The notes below the pieces were generated by a model. It searched no databases and was not told where the DNA came from. It worked only from the letters and a program-made list of their open reading frames with translations. From an uncultured Pelagibacterales bacterium (GTDB lineage Bacteria > Pseudomonadota > Alphaproteobacteria > Pelagibacterales > Pelagibacteraceae), in NCBI GenBank assembly GCA_913020625.1, contig CAJVZX010000024.1, positions 1 through 10,128 on the forward strand: 10,128 nucleotides of DNA. The letters are read 5' to 3'. Of this stretch, positions 1 to 7,405 are shown piece by piece. A program made the position numbers and the translations under genes. How positions within the stretch are numbered: the stretch's first letter is position 1; every line of letters begins with the position of its first letter.

Positions 1-82
1 GTCTTTTGACGCTTGCATCACCACCATATGCAAATTCATTTTGTGATCTCATTCCACAGTAAGGACATTTAATATGTAACAT
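1..82 (-). CDS. soxD: Sarcosine oxidase delta subunit, N-terminal 27 residues (cut by window edge)
   Basis: This is the 5' end of the small delta subunit of heterotetrameric sarcosine oxidase, which oxidatively demethylates sarcosine to glycine in the cytoplasm and passes the one-carbon unit to tetrahydrofolate. The visible peptide starts MLHIKCPYCGMR and continues through a YGG motif. The CPYC pair matches the start of the family's zinc-binding site, and the EFAYGGDA stretch matches the SoxD consensus. The ATG follows the soxB stop with no spacer (TAAATG), so translation is probably coupled. The rest of the gene, and presumably soxA and soxG, lie beyond the left edge. The family call rests on a short but characteristic peptide plus position directly after soxB. 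Confidence 0.88.
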   Translation of the reverse strand, partial: MLHIKCPYCGMRSQNEFAYGGDASVKR

Positions 83-1339
83 TTATGAAATCCAAGTTTT
101 TGTACCAAGGCCTTTTTCATCAATCAAATGACCAGTATGAAATCTATTTAAGCTGTATCCTGCATTTAATTCATGAACTCTATCTTGTGCTATTGTGTGT
201 GCAAAAGTCCATCCAGATGCTGGAGTTGCTTTAAATCCTCCATAACACCATCCACAATTTAAATATAATCCTTCAATATGAGTTTTATCAATTATTGGTG
301 AACCATCCATTGACATATCCATTATTCCTCCCCAAGTTCTTAACATTTTTAATTTGCTAAGAAATGGAAACATAGCAAGTCCTTCTGTTAAAACATGTTG
401 AAGTGTTGGTAAATTTCCTCTTTGAGCATAACTATTATATCCATCTAAATCTCCGCCCATTACCATTTCTCCTTTATCTGATTGACTACAATAAAAATGT
501 CCAGCACCAAAAGTAACAACATGATCTAATATTGGTTTAATTGGCTCTGATACACATGCCTGTAATAAATGAGTTTCTATAGGTAGTGTCATGTTTAACA
601 TTTCTGCAAGTACCGATGTACTTCCTGCTACGCACAACCCTACTTTTTTTGCTTTAATATTACCTTTTGATGTTTTTATTCCCTTTATTTTTCCATTAAC
701 TACATCAAAACCTGTTACTTCACAGTGTTGAATAATATCTACTCCCATTGAGTCTGCTTGACGTGCATAACCCCATACAACACCGTCATGTCTAGCAGTA
801 CCTGCACTTGGTTGCATTAAGCCACCAAATATTGGAAACCTTACATTCTCAGAAAAATCTAATGTTGGAACTAATTTTTTTACTTCTTCTCTTCCTAAGA
901 GCACAGCATCAATTCCATTTAACCTCATAGAGTTTCCTCTCCTTGAATAAGCATTCATTTGTGCATCAGAGTGAGCAAGATTAATTATTCCTCTCGGAGA
1001 AAACATTACGTTAAAATTTAATTCCTGACTCATGTTTCTCCATAAATTCATTCCTAACTCATAGAACAATCCATTTTCATCATGCATATAATTTGATCTA
1101 AGAATTGTTGTATTTCTTCCAACATTGCCTCCCCCTATCCATCCCTTTTCAACGATAGCAACATTTGTAATATTGTGCTCTTTAGCTAGATAGTAAGCTG
1201 TAGCTAAACCATGTCCTCCTCCTCCAATAATTACAACATCATATTCTGATTTCGGAGTTGGATCCTTCCATGCCATTTCCCAATTTTGATGACCATTAAG
1301 AGCATTTTTTATTAGACTAAATATTGAATATTTTTGCAT
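83..1339 (-). CDS. soxB: Sarcosine oxidase beta subunit, heterotetrameric type
   Basis: This 418-residue FAD-dependent DAO-family oxidoreductase is the catalytic beta subunit that converts sarcosine, O2 and tetrahydrofolate to glycine, H2O2 and methylene-tetrahydrofolate. The dinucleotide-binding motif DVVIIGGGGHG lies at residues 34-44, followed by an acidic strand end (IVEKG, 62-66) and the GRNTTILRSNY segment (75-84) typical of SoxB. His184 in TARHDGVVWG sits where the family carries FMN covalently on histidine; this assignment is from memory of the family. The C-terminal WGGIMDMSMDGSPII and GWCYGGFKATPASG segments (336-376) are also characteristic. Length is normal for SoxB. The ATG at 1339 leaves an N-terminal lead of about 33 residues, as usual in this family. 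It is the first gene of a leftward sox operon and is divergent from fhs. Confidence 0.95.
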   Translation of the reverse strand: MQKYSIFSLIKNALNGHQNWEMAWKDPTPKSEYDVVIIGGGGHGLATAYYLAKEHNITNVAIVEKGWIGGGNVGRNTTILRSNYMHDENGLFYELGMNLWRNMSQELNFNVMFSPRGIINLAHSDAQMNAYSRRGNSMRLNGIDAVLLGREEVKKLVPTLDFSENVRFPIFGGLMQPSAGTARHDGVVWGYARQADSMGVDIIQHCEVTGFDVVNGKIKGIKTSKGNIKAKKVGLCVAGSTSVLAEMLNMTLPIETHLLQACVSEPIKPILDHVVTFGAGHFYCSQSDKGEMVMGGDLDGYNSYAQRGNLPTLQHVLTEGLAMFPFLSKLKMLRTWGGIMDMSMDGSPIIDKTHIEGLYLNCGWCYGGFKATPASGWTFAHTIAQDRVHELNAGYSLNRFHTGHLIDEKGLGTKTWIS

Positions 1340-1475
1340 AGCTAAATTTTATACTATTAAATATAAATAATTCTTATCATTTTTTATATATATTTTTTAG
1401 AACTTTAAAAAATTGATAAAAAAGTATACAAATCCGACTTCTAGAGTATTTAAAACATTAAAGAAAGTATTCAAA
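1340..1475. promoter_or_regulatory. Divergent promoter region between soxB and fhs
   Basis: This 136-bp gap is the only non-coding stretch of any length in the window and must hold the start signals for both soxB (leftward) and fhs (rightward). It is very AT-rich, so promoter boxes are ambiguous. On the plus strand TATACA at 1425-1430 is the clearest -10-like element, with only a weak -35 candidate (ACTTTA, 1402-1407). On the minus strand several TATAAA/TATATT-like sequences lie within 25 nt of the soxB ATG. A GTATTYAAAA element occurs at 1446-1455 and again at 1467-1476, spaced 21 bp. I saw no riboswitch-like fold and no strong Shine-Dalgarno sequence for either gene. Confidence 0.5.
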
Positions 1476-3164
1476 ATGAGCATAGTCAAATCTGATATCG
1501 AAATAGCCAGAGCAGCAAAAATGAAACCTATTAAGGATGTTTTAGATTATATTTCCGTACCTGATGAAAATTCATCTTATAGTCCTATGGGTAGACATAT
1601 TGCAAAAATTAATCTTGAATACTTAAATAATTTAAAAAACAAAAAAGATGGAAAATTAATTTTAGTTACGGCAATCACTCCAACTCCAGCCGGTGAAGGC
1701 AAAACCACAACTTCAGTTGGCTTATGTGATGGATTAAATAAAATTGGAAAAAAATCTATTGTATGCCTTAGAGAACCTAGCCTTGGTCCTTCTTTTGGTA
1801 TGAAAGGTGGAGCCGCAGGTGGAGGTTATGCACAAGTAGTCCCTATGGAACAAATTAATTTACATTTCACAGGTGATTTTCATGCTATAACTTGTGCTCA
1901 TAATCTGCTATCGGCATTAATAGACAATCATATTTATTGGGGAAACAAATTAAATATTGATAATAGAAGAATTGAATGGAAACGAGTAATTGATTTAAAT
2001 GATCGTGCTCTTCGATCCATAAATATTAATCTTGGTGGCATAGCAAATGGTTTTCCTAGAGAAGACGGATTTGATATCACTGTAGCGTCTGAAATCATGG
2101 CAATTTTTTGCTTATCAAATGATTTAAAAGATCTTGAAAAAAAAATTGGCAACATTACCATAGCCTACACGAGAGAGAGAAAACCAATCTATGCAAAAGA
2201 TTTAAATGCCCAGGGTCCAATGACAGTTTTATTAAAAGAGGCTATTAGACCCAATGTTACTCAAACCCTTGAAAATAATCCTGCAATTATTCATGGTGGT
2301 CCATTTGGAAATATTGCTCATGGTTGCAATTCAATCATTGCAACAAAAGCAGGTTTAAAATTAGCTGAATATGTTGTTACGGAAGCTGGCTTTGGAGCTG
2401 ATCTTGGTGCTGAAAAGTTTTTAAATATTAAATGTCGTAAATCAGGTATTCAACCAGATTGTGCTGTCCTCGTTGCTACAATCAGAGCATTAAAAATGCA
2501 TGGAGGTGTAAAAAAAGATGAATTAAAAAAAGAAAATATTGAAGCACTTAAAAAAGGGTTACCTAACCTTGAGAGACATATAAAAAATATTAAAAAATTT
2601 GGATTAGAAGTTACTGTTGCCATTAATCATTTTGTCACTGATACAGATCAAGAAGTTAAAGTTATTAAAGAATATTGTTCTAAACTTGATGTAAAAGCAA
2701 ATCTTTGTATGCATTGGGCTAAGGGTGGAGATGGAACAAAAGAGCTTGCAAATCAAGTGGTAGAGCTTTGTAAAAAATCAAAAAAAGAAAATTTCAAATT
2801 TTTATATTCTAACGATACAAACCTTTGGGAAAAAATTGAAATTGTTGCTAAAGAAATTTATGGTGCAAGCGAAGTGATGGCTGACACAAAAATTAGAGAT
2901 AAATTAAAAAAACTTCAAGAGGATGGGTTCGGTAAGCTACCTATTTGTATAGCTAAAACACAATATAGTTTTTCAACTGACCCAAATTTAAAAGGTGCTC
3001 CTTCTGGTCATGTTTTACCAGTCCGTGAAATTAGATTATCTTCTGGTGCTGAATTTATCGTTGTTATCTGTGGTGAAATAATGACAATGCCAGGTTTACC
3101 AAGGATACCTGCTGCGGATTCGATTAAACTAAATAATAAAGGTGAAATAGAAGGATTATTTTAA
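1476..3164 (+). CDS. fhs: Formate--tetrahydrofolate ligase
   Basis: This enzyme joins formate to tetrahydrofolate with ATP hydrolysis, giving 10-formyl-THF in the cytoplasm. From the ATG at 1476 the protein is 562 residues, very close to the usual length of about 557. Seen motifs are the P-loop-like TPAGEGKTTT (70-79), the signature block PSLGPSFGMKGGAAGGGYAQ (101-120), HFTGDFHAI (130-138), GGPFGNIAHG (274-283) and the C-terminal MTMPGLPRIPAADSI (536-550). The frame stays open upstream to a TTG at 1413, but those 21 extra residues are basic, unlike the family, and lack a convincing ribosome site; the family N-terminus (SDIEIARAAKMKPI) begins just after the ATG. It stands alone on the plus strand, divergent from soxB, and overlaps the end of gshB by 4 nt. 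Context suggests a shared one-carbon role with sarcosine oxidase. Confidence 0.96.
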   Translation: MSIVKSDIEIARAAKMKPIKDVLDYISVPDENSSYSPMGRHIAKINLEYLNNLKNKKDGKLILVTAITPTPAGEGKTTTSVGLCDGLNKIGKKSIVCLREPSLGPSFGMKGGAAGGGYAQVVPMEQINLHFTGDFHAITCAHNLLSALIDNHIYWGNKLNIDNRRIEWKRVIDLNDRALRSININLGGIANGFPREDGFDITVASEIMAIFCLSNDLKDLEKKIGNITIAYTRERKPIYAKDLNAQGPMTVLLKEAIRPNVTQTLENNPAIIHGGPFGNIAHGCNSIIATKAGLKLAEYVVTEAGFGADLGAEKFLNIKCRKSGIQPDCAVLVATIRALKMHGGVKKDELKKENIEALKKGLPNLERHIKNIKKFGLEVTVAINHFVTDTDQEVKVIKEYCSKLDVKANLCMHWAKGGDGTKELANQVVELCKKSKKENFKFLYSNDTNLWEKIEIVAKEIYGASEVMADTKIRDKLKKLQEDGFGKLPICIAKTQYSFSTDPNLKGAPSGHVLPVREIRLSSGAEFIVVICGEIMTMPGLPRIPAADSIKLNNKGEIEGLF

Positions 3165-4096
3165 TTTTCTAAATAGTTCCAAAAATCAACTGCTAAATTA
3201 ATTCCTGTTAAATCTTTAAAATTTTTTAATCCTGTAGGAGATGTAATATTAATATCACCAATTAAATAGTTAGAAATTAAATCAATACCAGCAAAAACTA
3301 TTTTATTTTTTTTCAAATTTTTAGCTACAATCTTTGCTATATGGAGTTCACTTTTTGTTAGATTAGTTTTAACAGCTTTTCCTCCTTGACCTATATTGCT
3401 TAAAATGGAACCTTTGACTGGTATTCTTCGTATAGCTCCTTTAATTTTTCCTGCAATTATAAAAACTCTTTTATCTCCATATTTAATTTGGGGAAGAAAC
3501 TTTTGTACCATCACATAATCGTGTTTTTTGATATATTTAGACATTTTATTTCTATTTAGATTACTATCTATAAACAAAATATTTTTTCCACCATATCCAT
3601 GAGTAGGTTTTACAACAATTTTTTTGTACTTTTTTTTAAATTTTTCTATTTCTTTTATATCTTTAGTAAAAATAGTAGGAGGCATTAATTTTAAAAACTC
3701 AATCGAATGAAGTTTTTCAGGTATGTTTCTTACGGATGTTGGGTCATTAATTATTCGAACTTTTTTTGAAATTTTTTCAAGTAAAAATGTTGCTGTAATA
3801 TAATTCATGTTAAAAGGTGGATTTTGTCTCATTAAAATATAATTTACTTTTGAAAGATCCAATTTTTTTATATTTTTAATAGTATAAAAGTTTTTGGCGT
3901 TTATTTTGAATGTTACTTCTTTGCTTAAAGCATAAACTTTACCATTTATAAAACTTAGATTTTTCGTTTCATAACAAAAAATTCTAAAACCTCTTTTTTG
4001 TGCTTCTAGCGCTAATAATATTGTAGTATCAGTTTTTATATTCATTGAGTCTAGACGATCAGCTTGGATAGCAACTATTTTATTTTTTTTGATCAT
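3161..4096 (-). CDS. gshB: Glutathione synthetase (ATP-grasp)
   Basis: GshB performs the second step of glutathione synthesis, joining glycine to gamma-glutamylcysteine with ATP. The 311-residue length fits the bacterial family. The N-terminal domain carries the NIKTDTT...LEAQKRG pattern (19-36) and the MRQNPPFN block (89-96). The ATP-grasp part shows KPTHGYGG (163-170), GDKRVF (207-212), RRIP (223-226) and GID...DINITSPTG (270-289). Three things are unusual: the normal DPPFD block reads NPPFN, the expected metal-ligand Glu of the TEIN motif is Asp281, and one residue appears inserted before it. Overall similarity to E. coli GshB is still clear, so I treat these as divergence rather than loss of function. 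The gene starts inside the end of gshA (17-nt overlap) and is the last gene of the leftward operon. Its TAA shares a TTAA palindrome with the fhs stop. Confidence 0.93.
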   Translation of the reverse strand: MIKKNKIVAIQADRLDSMNIKTDTTILLALEAQKRGFRIFCYETKNLSFINGKVYALSKEVTFKINAKNFYTIKNIKKLDLSKVNYILMRQNPPFNMNYITATFLLEKISKKVRIINDPTSVRNIPEKLHSIEFLKLMPPTIFTKDIKEIEKFKKKYKKIVVKPTHGYGGKNILFIDSNLNRNKMSKYIKKHDYVMVQKFLPQIKYGDKRVFIIAGKIKGAIRRIPVKGSILSNIGQGGKAVKTNLTKSELHIAKIVAKNLKKNKIVFAGIDLISNYLIGDINITSPTGLKNFKDLTGINLAVDFWNYLEN

Positions 4097-5381
4097 ATAA
4101 AAAATCTAAATTATTATTTATTTTAAACTTTTCTAATGTTAATTCAGCTTTCGTTTTATTATTAGATAATATGCTTTCAATACTCCTTAAAAAAATTGAT
4201 TCATTTTTTCCATTTTTATTTTTTTGATTTCTTTTTTCTAATCCTTTCTCACATAAACTTAAAAAAACTTTACCCCACTCTAAAATTGTTTTAGAATTAA
4301 TTATTGTATTTAAACCTTTTTTAGGCGCATCAATATAAGCATTTAAAACATCTGACACATTCCATTTATTAATAATTTCATAAGCTTCTTGTAGATTGCC
4401 ATAAAGCAACCCTGTATAAAAAGCAGGTCCCGAACAATGACAATCCCATTCACATGTATCTAAGGATCTAATTTCAATATATTGTTTTAAACGAACTTCA
4501 GTAAATATTGTAGCTAAATGATTTTTAAAATCTTTAATATTTGGTTTAAAATTTTTTAAAATTGAAATTTTCCCTTCCATAAAATCTTTAAACGTTTTTC
4601 CATCTGATTTTAAGTGGTTAGAATCTTTAAGAATGAACAACAAAGGTGTGTTGATAACCATGTCTACGTATTTCTCAAAATCAATATCTTCTAAAAAATA
4701 TTTTGGTAATCCTGCTCTTGAAGTATTCTGCCAAACTTTTGATCTATAAGACAGATATCCACTTGGTTTACTTTCTTTTATAGAAGAATTAGCAAAAATT
4801 GCTGTTGAAACTGGTACTAAAAATGAACTCAATTTAAACTTCTTTTTAAAATCATTTTCAGATGTATAATCTAGATTTACTTGTGTACCACATGTTTGAT
4901 ACATCATATTTAAACTAAGTTTACCGTTCTTTGGCATTTCTTCTGTCATTATTTCATATCTTGATTTTGGATTTTTTGGCACCTGCTCAAGCTTTGTGAA
5001 TGGATCAAAACTTACTGACATCATTTTCAAATTTAAATTTAAACATGCCTTGCTTAATTCAGCTAAAAATTGGTACGATTCTTCGCAAGTTTGGTGAATA
5101 GATTTTAATAAAGCTCCCGAAAGCTCTATTTGATTACCAGGTTCTAAAGAAATATTTTTTCCTTCTTTTGATAAGCCTATAATATTATTTTTTTCTTTAA
5201 TTTCTGCCCAACCAAATTTTTTTAAATAGTTTAGTACCTTACTAATAGTTTCATACGTTGCTCTTGAGTTTAATTTTTTATTAAATAAAAATTTTTCATG
5301 CTCTATGCCAATTTTTAAATTTTCTTGCTTTTTAATTCCTTTATGAAAGTGATTTATTAAATCTTCTTTGGAGTTTATCAT
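4080..5381 (-). CDS. gshA: Glutamate--cysteine ligase, plant/alphaproteobacterial type
   Basis: This cytoplasmic enzyme makes gamma-glutamylcysteine from glutamate, cysteine and ATP, the committed step of glutathione synthesis. The 433-residue protein carries the hallmarks of the GCS2-type ligases shared by plants and alphaproteobacteria: IGIEHEKF (24-31), LEPGNQIELSG (79-89), MMYQTCGTQVNLDY (159-172) and RLKQYIEIRSLD (297-308). It lacks the architecture of the E. coli-type GshA. The ATG at 5381 is the natural start, 9 nt after the stop of the amidotransferase-like gene. The last 17 nt overlap gshB. The two genes in order gshA-gshB give a complete glutathione pathway at the promoter-distal end of a transport and dehydrogenase operon. 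The lysine/asparagine-rich C-terminus (about 384-425) reflects the high A+T content. Confidence 0.95.
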   Translation of the reverse strand: MINSKEDLINHFHKGIKKQENLKIGIEHEKFLFNKKLNSRATYETISKVLNYLKKFGWAEIKEKNNIIGLSKEGKNISLEPGNQIELSGALLKSIHQTCEESYQFLAELSKACLNLNLKMMSVSFDPFTKLEQVPKNPKSRYEIMTEEMPKNGKLSLNMMYQTCGTQVNLDYTSENDFKKKFKLSSFLVPVSTAIFANSSIKESKPSGYLSYRSKVWQNTSRAGLPKYFLEDIDFEKYVDMVINTPLLFILKDSNHLKSDGKTFKDFMEGKISILKNFKPNIKDFKNHLATIFTEVRLKQYIEIRSLDTCEWDCHCSGPAFYTGLLYGNLQEAYEIINKWNVSDVLNAYIDAPKKGLNTIINSKTILEWGKVFLSLCEKGLEKRNQKNKNGKNESIFLRSIESILSNNKTKAELTLEKFKINNNLDFLYDQKK

Positions 5382-5390
5382 TCAAATAAT

Positions 5391-6185
5391 TTATTTTTTA
5401 CCGATATAATCCAACCAATTTTTTAATTCTGCCATTCTTTGATGTTTTTTAATTTTAATTTTTTCATTATTTATATCTTCTATATGAGCTTCTATTTCTT
5501 CTGCTGAATTAAAACATTTTTTTTTTAAAAGCTTTTCTTTTCTAGTTTTTATTAGTTGCACCATTTTATCAAAAGTAATTTCAGGATGATATTGAAGTCC
5601 CCACACATTTGAAATTCCAGTAACAAAATTTAAACCTTGAATAAAATTAATTTCATTTTTTGAAAGATGAATTGAATTTGGAGGAGCTGTTTCAACTTCA
5701 TCAAAATTAAATGCTGGCGTGGTAAAAACTTTATCTTTATTTTTATAAATTGGATGTTTGATTCCATTTTCTGTAATTTCAATATTTTTTGCAATTCCAA
5801 TATGTGTTCCATTTTTAGATTTTCTTACTACCCCTCCTGCTGCTGTTACCGTAACTTGAAGTCCCCAACAAAGTGCTAAAATATTTTTTATGTGTTTAAA
5901 GCACTCTTTTGCAAAATCAATTTGTCTTGTAATTTCTATAGCGTTATTATAAATATTTAAGCTACTGCCACCCCAGACAAGTCCATCATATTTTTTTAAA
6001 TTAGGAATAACTTCATTTAATGAAATATTGGTTGTAGGCCGGACTACATCAATTTCAAAATCTGAATAGTAGTTTGATATACTTTCTTTAAGACTTTCGG
6101 TATGGGTTCTAATGCCCTTGCTTTTAAAATATTTATTTTCTTCAGGAACATTTCCTTCAGCTACTAGAAGTTTTAATTTTTTCAT
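5391..6185 (-). CDS. Class I glutamine amidotransferase-fold protein, possible gamma-glutamyl hydrolase
   Basis: The 264-residue protein has a stand-alone class I glutamine amidotransferase domain. The nucleophile elbow LALCWGLQ places the catalytic Cys at 106. GLQYHPEI places the His-Glu pair at 200 and 202. The oxyanion-side motif GLVWGGSSLNIYN lies at 68-80. No synthetase domain is fused and no partner synthase lies beside it, so it probably hydrolyses a gamma-glutamyl bond on its own. Neighbouring gshA and gshB suggest a glutathione-related gamma-glutamyl substrate, by analogy with plant GGP1-type peptidases and PuuD-type hydrolases that use this fold; that is inference. A basic, helical-looking tail follows from about 215, and an A10 run encodes Lys221-223. 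The ATG is 5 nt downstream of the alcohol dehydrogenase stop. The fold is certain, the substrate is not. Confidence 0.85.
   Translation of the reverse strand: MKKLKLLVAEGNVPEENKYFKSKGIRTHTESLKESISNYYSDFEIDVVRPTTNISLNEVIPNLKKYDGLVWGGSSLNIYNNAIEITRQIDFAKECFKHIKNILALCWGLQVTVTAAGGVVRKSKNGTHIGIAKNIEITENGIKHPIYKNKDKVFTTPAFNFDEVETAPPNSIHLSKNEINFIQGLNFVTGISNVWGLQYHPEITFDKMVQLIKTRKEKLLKKKCFNSAEEIEAHIEDINNEKIKIKKHQRMAELKNWLDYIGKK
5517..5526 (-). repeat. A10 homopolymer in the coding strand of the amidotransferase-like gene
   Basis: Ten consecutive T on the plus strand give A10 in the message, covering the last base of Leu220 and Lys221-223. Slippage by one base in either direction leads to a stop within about ten codons, after the catalytic Cys, His and Glu. 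It is a possible site of transcriptional slippage or of sequencing error. Confidence 0.9.
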
Positions 6186-6190
6186 AAAAG

Positions 6191-7405
6191 TTAAAATAAT
6201 TTTCCATTAATACTATTTCTATACATATTTATAAAATCTTCTAAATTTAACTTTTTTGGGTTTCCTGGTGTACAAGGATCAGCCAAAGCCATTGGAGACA
6301 GTTTTTCTATGTCTTTATCCGAAATGTCTGTTGTATCTGAAATTTTATGAGGTATTTTAGTTTTTTCTCTTAAATTTAAAGTCCAATCTATAAATCCATT
6401 AAATGATTTTTTTTTTATTTCAAGATATTCACAAGCTTTAATTATTTTTTCCTCTATTGTTGATCTATTAAAAGTTAATACGTATGGCATAAATATTCCA
6501 TTAGATAATCCATGGTGAACATTAAACAAAGAATTTACCGGATGGCTTAATGAATGAATTGCTCCCAAACCTTTTTGAAAAGCAGTTGCTCCCATACTTG
6601 ATGCTGTAAGCATATGACCTCTTGCTTCTAAATTTTCTCCTTGCTCAACAGCGACCGTTAACCATTTTTTTATTAACCACATGCCTTCAAGTGCTATACC
6701 ATCAGCCATTGGGTGATAGCCAGGAGCACAATATGCTTCTAAATTATGAGCAAGAGCATCCATGCCAGTAGCTGCTGTTAAAAATGGAGGCATGCCAGAT
6801 GTAAGTTCAGGATCAAGAATAGTTAGTGTAGGTAGCATTTTAGGATGAAAAACAATTTTTTTGATTTTAGTTTCGTCGTTAATTATTGCTGCAGCTCTTG
6901 ATGTTTCGGAACCAGTACCTGCAGTAGTAGGAATGGCAATGAAAGGTTTGATATTATCAGGATTACTAATTTTATTTATAGCCATTGATTTACCAAAGCT
7001 ATTTTCTTTCCAAAAAGATCCTCCGTCGGTAAAATCCCAAAGGGGTCTATTTAAAGATGCTTGTAATAAGATTGATTTTCCAACATCTAGACTACTGCCA
7101 CCTCCAAACGCTACTATTCCATCATGGTTTCCATTTTTAAATTTTTCAACACCATTTTGAACATAACTTCCAAGTGGATTTCCTTTTAAGTCTGAAAAAA
7201 TTTCAGTTGGTAAAGAATTTTTTTTATTTGTCTCTATAGCGTTTAAAACCATGTTTGTTTTTGCTAAATCTTTATCTGTGACTAATAATGGTTTTTTTAC
7301 ATTTAATATTTTGCAAGCTTTAGGTAAATCAGCAATCCTACCATTACCAAACCAAACTGTGTTTGGATATCCCCAATTTTCAAAAGAATCTTTTTTTTCC
7401 CCCAT
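6191..7405 (-). CDS. Iron-containing alcohol dehydrogenase
   Basis: This is a group III, Fe-dependent NAD(P) alcohol dehydrogenase of 404 residues. It has the nucleotide-binding motif GGGSSLD (101-107), the TTAGTGSE segment (160-167), and iron ligands that align with E. coli FucO: Asp216, His220, His284 and His298, with exactly the FucO spacing (4, then 14 between the last two). The PGNPKKL ending (380-386) is also typical. The substrate cannot be read from sequence; primary alcohols, diols, glycerol or methanol are all possible. The frame extends two codons upstream to a TTG, but I chose the ATG at 7405, which overlaps the stop of the preceding gene as TAATG, a common coupled arrangement. 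It lies downstream of polyol-type permeases and a GpsA-like dehydrogenase, suggesting oxidation of an imported alcohol. An A10 run encodes Lys331-333. Confidence 0.92.
   Translation of the reverse strand: MGEKKDSFENWGYPNTVWFGNGRIADLPKACKILNVKKPLLVTDKDLAKTNMVLNAIETNKKNSLPTEIFSDLKGNPLGSYVQNGVEKFKNGNHDGIVAFGGGSSLDVGKSILLQASLNRPLWDFTDGGSFWKENSFGKSMAINKISNPDNIKPFIAIPTTAGTGSETSRAAAIINDETKIKKIVFHPKMLPTLTILDPELTSGMPPFLTAATGMDALAHNLEAYCAPGYHPMADGIALEGMWLIKKWLTVAVEQGENLEARGHMLTASSMGATAFQKGLGAIHSLSHPVNSLFNVHHGLSNGIFMPYVLTFNRSTIEEKIIKACEYLEIKKKSFNGFIDWTLNLREKTKIPHKISDTTDISDKDIEKLSPMALADPCTPGNPKKLNLEDFINMYRNSINGKLF
6407..6416 (-). repeat. A10 homopolymer in the coding strand of the iron alcohol dehydrogenase gene
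   Basis: Ten T on the plus strand, A10 in the message, cover the end of the Ile330 codon and Lys331-333. It lies after all iron ligands. It matches in length the run in the next gene, and both fall in lysine triplets. A slippage or base-calling hot spot is possible. Confidence 0.9.

Noticed and set aside
1413..1475. N-terminal extension of fhs by 21 residues from a TTG codon
   Set aside because: The extension is basic and low in complexity, does not resemble the family N-terminus, uses a rare start codon, and the ATG at 1476 gives the normal family length.
1340..1475. A riboswitch, such as a glycine sensor, ahead of soxB or fhs
   Set aside because: The gap lacks the G-rich conserved core and paired stems such elements need, and each leader is too short and AT-rich to show a credible fold.
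1934..2161. 75-residue minus-strand open frame
   Set aside because: It is antisense to the conserved middle of fhs and looks like a by-product of AT-rich codon use.
3100..3230. Intrinsic terminator between fhs and gshB
   Set aside because: There is no GC-rich inverted repeat next to a T-tract; only general AT-richness and the short TTAA palindrome are seen.
5630..5812. 60-residue minus-strand open frame
   Set aside because: It is an out-of-frame reading of the amidotransferase-like gene on the same strand, with a low-complexity Leu/Ile/Lys composition.
6861..7160. 99-residue plus-strand open frame
   Set aside because: It lies fully inside the iron alcohol dehydrogenase gene on the opposite strand, which has complete motifs; the frame has no recognisable domain.
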